Shown: positions 58,398 through 64,000 of the stretch, in pieces
Position numbering within the stretch: the first letter of the stretch is position 1
How the letters are laid out: each line of letters begins with the position of its first letter
Origin: Labilibaculum sp. K2S
GTDB taxonomy: Bacteria > Bacteroidota > Bacteroidia > Bacteroidales > Marinifilaceae
NCBI RefSeq assembly: GCF_030372765.1
Contig: NZ_JAUCMW010000019.1
Coordinates: 38,953 to 102,952 of the forward strand
Direction: 5' to 3'
Length of the DNA: 64,000 bases
Notes under the pieces: model-generated
The model's database searches: none
Seen by the model: only the letters and a program-made list of their open reading frames with translations
What the model was told of the DNA's origin: nothing
Program-made: the position numbers and the translations under genes

Positions 58398-60851
58398 ATG
58401 AAAAAGATTTTTTTAGCAGCCGCTTTAGCTTTAGCATTTATAATGCAGTTGCAGGCACAAGAGCAAGAATTGAAACTGTGGTACGATAAGCCTGCAAAAC
58501 AATGGGTAGAAGCTTTGCCGGTGGGCAATGGTCGTTTAGGAGCAATGATTTTTGGCGACCCGGTAAATGAAGTCTTTCAGTTGAATGAGAACACGTTATG
58601 GGCAGGAGGTCCTAATCGTAACGATAATGTGCTGGCAAAAGATGCCTTGGCCAATGTGCGCAAGCTTATTTTTGAAGGTAAATTTGCTGAAGCGCGTGAT
58701 CTGGTAGATCAGAAAATGATTAGTAAAAAATCTCATGGCATGTCTTATCAAACAGCAGGCAACTTAAAGCTTACGTTTCCGGGACATGAGAATTATACCG
58801 ATTATTACAGAGAGCTGGATATTAATAATGCCATTGTGACATCTTCCTATAAAGTTGATGGCGTTGGCTATAAAACCAGCGTGTTTTCTTCCCATCCCGA
58901 TGAGGTTATTATTGCAAAAATAGAAGCAGATAAATCAGGTGTCATTAATTTTTCTGCAACTATGGACAGGCCTTCCGAAGTAACTGTTTCCACAAACGAT
59001 ACTAATGAACTAATTATGTCTGGTATCTGCAGCGATCAAGAAGGTATTAAAGGGAAGGTAGCTTTCAATGCTAAAGTTAAGATTATTACGAAAGGTGGTT
59101 CTGTTTCTGCTGAAAACGGAATATTAACTGTAAAAGATGCCAATGAAGCAACTCTTTATATTTCCGTTGCAACCAATTTTAATAATTATAAAGACGTAAG
59201 TGGCAACACCAAGCAAAGGGTGAATGGATACCTTGATAAAGCAATACAAAAGGATTATGAGCAAGCATTGAAGCAACATGTTGCTGATTATCGCTCATTT
59301 TTTAACCGCGTTAAATTAGATTTGGGGGTAACTGATTCAGAAAAGAAAACAACCGATGTGCGTATTAAAGAGTTTGCCAAAGGCAACGATCCACAATTGG
59401 TGTCTCTTTATTTTCAGTTTGGCCGGTACCTGTTAATCTCTTCTTCGCGTCCAGGTACTCAACCCACTAATTTACAAGGTATCTGGGCAGATAACCTATT
59501 TCCTGCATGGGATAGTAAATATACAGTGAATATTAATACTGAAATGAATTATTGGCCATCTGAGATTACCAACTTAACCGAAATGAACGAACCATTGGTT
59601 AAAATGGTACGCGAACTAGCTGAAACAGGAAAACAAACTGCAAAGGATATGTATGGTGCCAGAGGCTGGGTGTTACACCATAATACTGATATATGGCGAA
59701 TTAATGGGCCTATAGATGGTGCTAATTGGGGAATGTGGCCAATGGGAGGAGCATGGTTGTCGCAACACCTGTTTGAAAAATATGCCTTTTCAGGTGATAT
59801 AGACTATTTAAAATCTGTTTATCCTGTGATCAAAAATGCCGCTCTGTTCTTTGTGGATTTTCTGGTTGAAGAGCCTGTAAATAATTGGTTGGTTGTAAGT
59901 CCTTCTGTTTCACCGGAAAATACCCCAATGGGGCGTTTAACATCAATTACAGCCGGAACAACTATGGATAATCAATTGGTTTTTGATCTATTTAAAATTG
60001 CCATACATACAGCACAAATTCTTAATACGGATCCCGAATTAGTTGACACGTTAAATGAAGCATTAAGACGTTTACCTCCAATGCAAATAGGTAAATGGGG
60101 ACAGTTGCAGGAGTGGATGGAAGATTTAGATAATCCAAATGACCATCATCGTCATGTATCTCACCTTTATGGCTTGTACCCTTCAAACCAAATTTCACCC
60201 TATCGTACACCCGAATTATTTTCGGCGGCAAAAACATCACTTTTGGCTCGTGGCGATGAATCTACAGGATGGTCTATGGGATGGAAGGTAAACCTTTGGG
60301 CGCGTTTACTTGATGGCAATCATGCCTATAAACTTATTAAAGATCAGTTAAAGCCCGTTGACGGGAAGGGTGGCATGGGTGGAAGCGGTGGCACCTATCC
60401 TAATCTTTTTGATGCACACCCTCCTTTTCAGATTGATGGTAATCTTGGTTGTACAGCAGGTATTGCTGAAATGCTTCTTCAAAGCCACGATGAAGCGATT
60501 CATTTACTGCCAGCCCTGCCGTCTGTGTGGCGCAAAGGAACAGTGAGTGGACTTAAAGCAAGGGGTGGTTTTGAAGTTAATATGGAGTGGGACGAAGGAC
60601 AACTGATTAAAGCTGATATTCGCTCTTTGAATGGTGGTTTATGCCGTGTACGTTCTTACACTCCCCTTAGTGGAAATGGCATTAGGGAAGCAGAAGGTAA
60701 AAATGTAAATGGTTTTTACCTTTTAAAAACTACACCTCAACCAATTAATAATGCCAAGGAAGAGATACAAAATGCTGAGTTCAGGAAGATATATGAATAT
60801 GATATCGATACTAAATCCAATCAGGTTATTTCATTTTACGGAATTAAATAA
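58398..60851 (+). CDS. GH95 alpha-L-fucosidase/alpha-L-galactosidase family enzyme
   Basis: ATG 58398 starts the signal peptide MKKIFLAAALALAFIMQLQAQ. The N-terminal beta domain opens with 'LKLWYDKPAKQWVEALPVGN' and 'NENTLWAGGPN', both GH95 hallmarks. In the (alpha/alpha)6 barrel, 'YTVNINTEMNYWPSE' has Asn378 and Asn380, matching the Asn pair of Bifidobacterium AfcA. 'QLQEWMEDLDNP' has Glu572, the likely acid. 'FDAHPPFQIDGN' has the conserved Asp residues 672 and 680. The family inverts at alpha-1,2-L-fucose; some plant-glycan members prefer alpha-L-galactose. Which sugar is removed here decides between a xyloglucan and a complex arabinoxylan target. It is followed about 210 bp later by the second GH31. 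Confidence 0.93.
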   Translation: MKKIFLAAALALAFIMQLQAQEQELKLWYDKPAKQWVEALPVGNGRLGAMIFGDPVNEVFQLNENTLWAGGPNRNDNVLAKDALANVRKLIFEGKFAEARDLVDQKMISKKSHGMSYQTAGNLKLTFPGHENYTDYYRELDINNAIVTSSYKVDGVGYKTSVFSSHPDEVIIAKIEADKSGVINFSATMDRPSEVTVSTNDTNELIMSGICSDQEGIKGKVAFNAKVKIITKGGSVSAENGILTVKDANEATLYISVATNFNNYKDVSGNTKQRVNGYLDKAIQKDYEQALKQHVADYRSFFNRVKLDLGVTDSEKKTTDVRIKEFAKGNDPQLVSLYFQFGRYLLISSSRPGTQPTNLQGIWADNLFPAWDSKYTVNINTEMNYWPSEITNLTEMNEPLVKMVRELAETGKQTAKDMYGARGWVLHHNTDIWRINGPIDGANWGMWPMGGAWLSQHLFEKYAFSGDIDYLKSVYPVIKNAALFFVDFLVEEPVNNWLVVSPSVSPENTPMGRLTSITAGTTMDNQLVFDLFKIAIHTAQILNTDPELVDTLNEALRRLPPMQIGKWGQLQEWMEDLDNPNDHHRHVSHLYGLYPSNQISPYRTPELFSAAKTSLLARGDESTGWSMGWKVNLWARLLDGNHAYKLIKDQLKPVDGKGGMGGSGGTYPNLFDAHPPFQIDGNLGCTAGIAEMLLQSHDEAIHLLPALPSVWRKGTVSGLKARGGFEVNMEWDEGQLIKADIRSLNGGLCRVRSYTPLSGNGIREAEGKNVNGFYLLKTTPQPINNAKEEIQNAEFRKIYEYDIDTKSNQVISFYGIK

Positions 60852-61064
60852 TAGAACCATTTGAATTAATGAAGTAAAGGAGTATTTTATATTGAGGTAC
60901 CTCTAAACAGCCCTTGTGATTATTTAAGCCACACCCTGTATCCTAGTACATTAAATTTGGCACAATTACAGCGGGGAGATAACCTTATGTAATAATCTGA
61001 ATGTGTAATTGATTGTAATATATATGTTTGAAAAAAAACACTTCTAAATATAATGCCATTTAAA

Positions 61065-63665
61065 ATGAAATTAATTTATTTAGCCCTCATTGCTTATTTT
61101 TTGGTATCCTGCTCAAAGCCAAGCGTAATAAGTTATCAAAAAAGTAAAAAAGGCGTAGACATAACACTTTCAGAAGGGAGGCTTGGTATTTATCCAATAG
61201 CCGATAATGCCGTGAGGATTATGTATATGAAAGACTCTTTGGAAAGTTTGCTGGAGTTGGTCTTAACTTCAGCAGATGAAGTTCCGGGGTATGAAGTGTC
61301 TGAAAATTCCTCAACCATTGAGGTGAAAGGAAAAAATATTCATGTTCTTGTTGATAAAACAACAGGGAAGTTGTCTTATGCTAATGCTGAAGGGAAAGTT
61401 TTTCTAGAAGAGAATGCTGATTCCAGAAAACTTGTAAGCGATACGATTCATGGCGAACCTTGTTATTTGGCAGAACAATCCTTTCTTTCCCCTGAGGCTG
61501 AAGCCCTTTTCGGTTTAGGGCAATTTCAGGATGGAAATTATAATTTAAAAGGTGTAAGCCGCCGTTTAACCCAGGTTAATACTCAAATTGCATTGCCATT
61601 TATCTATTCCAATAAAGGTTATGGCGTGTTATGGCATCAGTATGGACTCACAGACTTTAACCCTGCTGATAACTTTATAGCATTGAAAAAACAGGAACAA
61701 ACCGAAGGTGAAGAAGACGTAGTTGAGGTAACAACTACATCCGGAACACAGAAAGTATCTCGAAATCAAGCCCTTTATTCCGGGAAATTTTCATTAGCAG
61801 AATCTGGAACTTACTCCATTTTTCTTGATTTAGGAGATATGGGCAACAGGCATTTTGTAACTATTGACGGACATCCTGTTCTTGACCAGAGCAACATGTG
61901 GCTACCACCAACTGCTGGTACATTAGTGAAACTGAAACAAGGGGAACATCAGGTTCAAGTAATATGTAAATCCGATAATACCCCAAAATTATCATGGAAG
62001 CTAAAGGATAATACCACTACTTTTAGATCGCCGGCAGCTAAAAAGCTTGATTATATTGTTTTTTATGGGCCTTCAGCCGATGAGGTTATAGCTTCGTACC
62101 GTAAGCTTTCCGGAAAAGCACCCCTTTTTCCAAAGTGGGCCTATGGTTTTTGGCAATGCCGAGAAAGGTATATTTCAAGTAAACATCTGGTAGAAACTGT
62201 AAAAGAGTTTCGAAAAAGAAAATTGCCAATGGATGTAATTGTTCAGGATTGGCAATATTGGGGAAATAGGGGCTGGGGTGTTCCGCAATTTGACGAAACG
62301 AATTATCCGAATCCGTCAGGTTTTATAAAAGAACTACATGATTTAAATGTCCATTTTAATATATCAATATGGTCAAACCCCGATAAGAATTCCGGCATAG
62401 GTAAAGAGTATGTAGCTAAAAACCGTTTTGTGCCAGGCACTAAATGGCTCGATTATTTCAATCCAAAAACAAGAGGAGAGTATTGGCAGACACTAAAAGA
62501 AAATATGTTTGATAATGGGGTGGATTCTTGGTGGATGGATGCTGTTGAGCCTGAAAATGATGCATTAAAAGGGCAACAAACCTATGCAGGCTTAGGCGAT
62601 TTTTACCGATTAACTTATCCTTTAATGGTGAGTAAAGCGGTGTACGAAGGACAAAGGGCAACTGCTTCTGATAAAAGGGTTTGTATTCTTACACGCTCTG
62701 CATTCCTTGGCCAGCAGCGCTATGGCATCATTAACTGGTCGGGCGATATTGGTGGCACATGGGATACTTTCAGGCGCCAGATTGTAGCCGGTTTAAATTA
62801 TACCATTACTGGATTGCCTTACTGGACCACCGATATCGGAGGTTTCTTCCGTCCGGGACATTTACAATACAGCGATAAAAATTATCATGAACTGCTTGTC
62901 CGCTGGTTTCAATGGGGGGTGTTTAACCCAATTTTTCGCATGCATGGTTATCAATCCGAAACAGAACCATGGAAGTATGGGACAAAGGTAGAAGAGAACA
63001 TGCGCAAAATGTTGAATCTGCGTTATGCGTTATTGCCATACATTTATTCAGAGGCATGGCAGGTAACCAGTGCTGGTTCAACTATGATGAGGCCTTTGGT
63101 TATGGATTTTAGGGACGATGCTCAAGCCGTTTCGCAGCAATATGAATATATGTTTGGCAAATCATTGTTGGTCGCCCCTATTACAGAAGCTGGTATCAAT
63201 ATGTTAGATGTTTATTTACCGAAAAATAACGATTGGTATGATTTCTGGACTGGGGAGCGCATTAAAGGAGGACAAACGGTAAAAACCGATACCCCTTTAG
63301 ATAAAATACCACTATTTGTGAAGTCAGGATCTATTCTTCCAATGGGAGGAGTGGTTCAATACTCAGGGCAAAAAACTTCAGAGCCATTGGAAATAAGAAT
63401 CTATCCGGGAGCTGATGGATATTTTGAATTATATGAAGACGAAGGAGATAATTATAATTATGAAGAGGGGACTTATTCCATTATCACATTTAGGTGGGAT
63501 AATGAAAAAATGAAACTTACAATTGGAGCTAGAGAAGGGAGGTATCCTGGAATGTTTGAGTATAGAAAGTTTACTATTAAGGTTATTGAACAAAGTTCAA
63601 AAGGGAAGGATATGGCAAATAGAAATGCATCTTATGAAGGAGAAAAGCTTGTAATTCAACTTTAA
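61065..63665 (+). CDS. GH31 alpha-xylosidase-like lipoprotein with PA14 insert
   Basis: ATG 61065 starts the lipoprotein signal MKLIYLALIAYFLVSCSK; the ATG at 61053 adds four residues. The N-terminal sandwich is interrupted by a PA14-like module (about 225-335, 'LYSGKFSLAESGTYSIFLDL', 'VTIDGHPVLDQ', 'VKLKQGEHQVQV'), as in Cellvibrio Xyl31A, an alpha-xylosidase. The barrel has nucleophile Asp492 in 'SWWMDAVEPE' and acid/base Asp561 in 'NWSGDIGGTWD'. DUF5110-type strands close the chain. It shares much of its barrel with the GH31 at 50848. The lipid anchor and PA14 suggest action on larger xylosylated oligosaccharides at the membrane surface. A terminator lies 245 bp downstream. Confidence 0.93.
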   Translation: MKLIYLALIAYFLVSCSKPSVISYQKSKKGVDITLSEGRLGIYPIADNAVRIMYMKDSLESLLELVLTSADEVPGYEVSENSSTIEVKGKNIHVLVDKTTGKLSYANAEGKVFLEENADSRKLVSDTIHGEPCYLAEQSFLSPEAEALFGLGQFQDGNYNLKGVSRRLTQVNTQIALPFIYSNKGYGVLWHQYGLTDFNPADNFIALKKQEQTEGEEDVVEVTTTSGTQKVSRNQALYSGKFSLAESGTYSIFLDLGDMGNRHFVTIDGHPVLDQSNMWLPPTAGTLVKLKQGEHQVQVICKSDNTPKLSWKLKDNTTTFRSPAAKKLDYIVFYGPSADEVIASYRKLSGKAPLFPKWAYGFWQCRERYISSKHLVETVKEFRKRKLPMDVIVQDWQYWGNRGWGVPQFDETNYPNPSGFIKELHDLNVHFNISIWSNPDKNSGIGKEYVAKNRFVPGTKWLDYFNPKTRGEYWQTLKENMFDNGVDSWWMDAVEPENDALKGQQTYAGLGDFYRLTYPLMVSKAVYEGQRATASDKRVCILTRSAFLGQQRYGIINWSGDIGGTWDTFRRQIVAGLNYTITGLPYWTTDIGGFFRPGHLQYSDKNYHELLVRWFQWGVFNPIFRMHGYQSETEPWKYGTKVEENMRKMLNLRYALLPYIYSEAWQVTSAGSTMMRPLVMDFRDDAQAVSQQYEYMFGKSLLVAPITEAGINMLDVYLPKNNDWYDFWTGERIKGGQTVKTDTPLDKIPLFVKSGSILPMGGVVQYSGQKTSEPLEIRIYPGADGYFELYEDEGDNYNYEEGTYSIITFRWDNEKMKLTIGAREGRYPGMFEYRKFTIKVIEQSSKGKDMANRNASYEGEKLVIQL

Positions 63666-63910
63666 AAATTTTTCTTAAGTAGAATTCCATAAAAAATATA
63701 GGTACAGTTATTTCTGATTTTTTTTCGGAGTCCTTTTTTAGCTCAAAAAATGGAAGCAACTGTACGTTAATCTCATATTAAAAGTACACTTATTTTTGGA
63801 TCAAAAGATTTATTGACTGATGAAATTCTAAGGCAATTCAAAACTGGAAATATAAATCGTAAAATCAGAGAGTACACGAATAATAAATTGTTTTTTCCTT
63901 TTAAAGTTAG
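63666..63910 (+). other. 3' gap after the second GH31
   Basis: No gene is visible up to the terminator hairpin. Confidence 0.3.
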
Positions 63911-63942
63911 CCATTATGCATTTCGTAATGGCTTTTTTTATT
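63911..63942 (+). terminator. Rho-independent terminator closing the hydrolase block
   Basis: The stem 'agccatta' (63911-63918) / 'taatggct' (63928-63935) is followed by a run of seven T. It lies about 245 bp past the last stop. The 58 bases that follow to the window edge show no feature. Confidence 0.8.
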
Positions 63943-64000
63943 TATAATACCAATTAACCTGAGTTCGATTATTAAAGTGTTGTTTTATAGGTAAATAGGT

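Overview
The window is A/T-rich DNA from a free-living or environmental Bacteroidota. The evidence is the density of type IX secretion/gliding-type proteins (SprB-like repeats, a PorP/SprF barrel, a C-terminal sorting domain), many Spase I and lipoprotein signals typical of the phylum, and a long run of carbohydrate-active enzymes. An order such as Marinilabiliales is plausible but cannot be proven from this sequence. I see no rRNA, tRNA, CRISPR array, intact transposase, SusC/SusD pair or transcription factor in the window.

Region 1 (1-3.5 kb, minus strand) holds a two-gene unit: a secreted helical (HEAT-like) protein followed by a large VCBS/FG-GAP, fibronectin and SprB-like surface protein that runs off the left edge. 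Region 2 (4.0-11.7 kb) is a tightly packed plus-strand unit: a PorP/SprF barrel fused to an OmpA domain, a second outer-membrane barrel, and a 1516-residue exported beta-rich protein.

Region 3 (11.7-21.8 kb) is a repeat-rich accessory island. It carries a 1369-residue exported protein with polymorphic-toxin layout (beta-rich carrier modules, an HExxH metallopeptidase-like module, and a GH19-like murein-hydrolase tip), a 4-bp-overlapping exported putative immunity gene, an orphan second toxin tip with its own downstream small gene, and a membrane-protein cassette between 123-bp direct repeats. Eight REP-like palindromes and two copies of a MITE-like hairpin are scattered between these genes. 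The toxin's tip is visibly more A/T-rich than its body, as expected for a swapped tip. I consider this island, with the region 2 envelope genes, the most likely under-described system here: a secreted toxin/immunity locus, probably delivered by type IX secretion.

Region 4 (21.0-34.1 kb) contains exported proteins: a small unknown, a TIG/Kelch-like lipoprotein, a fibronectin-III protein, and a 2734-residue SprB-repeat adhesin ending in a type A sorting domain and a clear terminator.

Region 5 (34.4-63.9 kb) is a hydrolase-only polysaccharide utilisation block, all plus strand: GH127, a Cys-rich Tat-like small protein, a tandem CE1-CE1 esterase, GH97, GH3 with PA14, CE1, a type-B carboxylesterase lipoprotein, GH5, GH31, NPCBM-GH27, GH43 with a CBM6-like tail, a DUF3237 protein, GH95 and a PA14-bearing GH31 lipoprotein. 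Together these would remove feruloyl/acetyl esters and galactosyl, xylosyl, L-arabinosyl and L-fucosyl/L-galactosyl decorations and cut a beta-linked backbone. A complex glucuronoarabinoxylan is my first guess for the target, with xyloglucan second. The block carries scars of past recombination: a GH8 gene with most of its middle deleted, a mosaic GH8/CE1 scrap, and a truncated GH127 tail. The last two share a nearly identical 20-bp junction sequence 23 kb apart.
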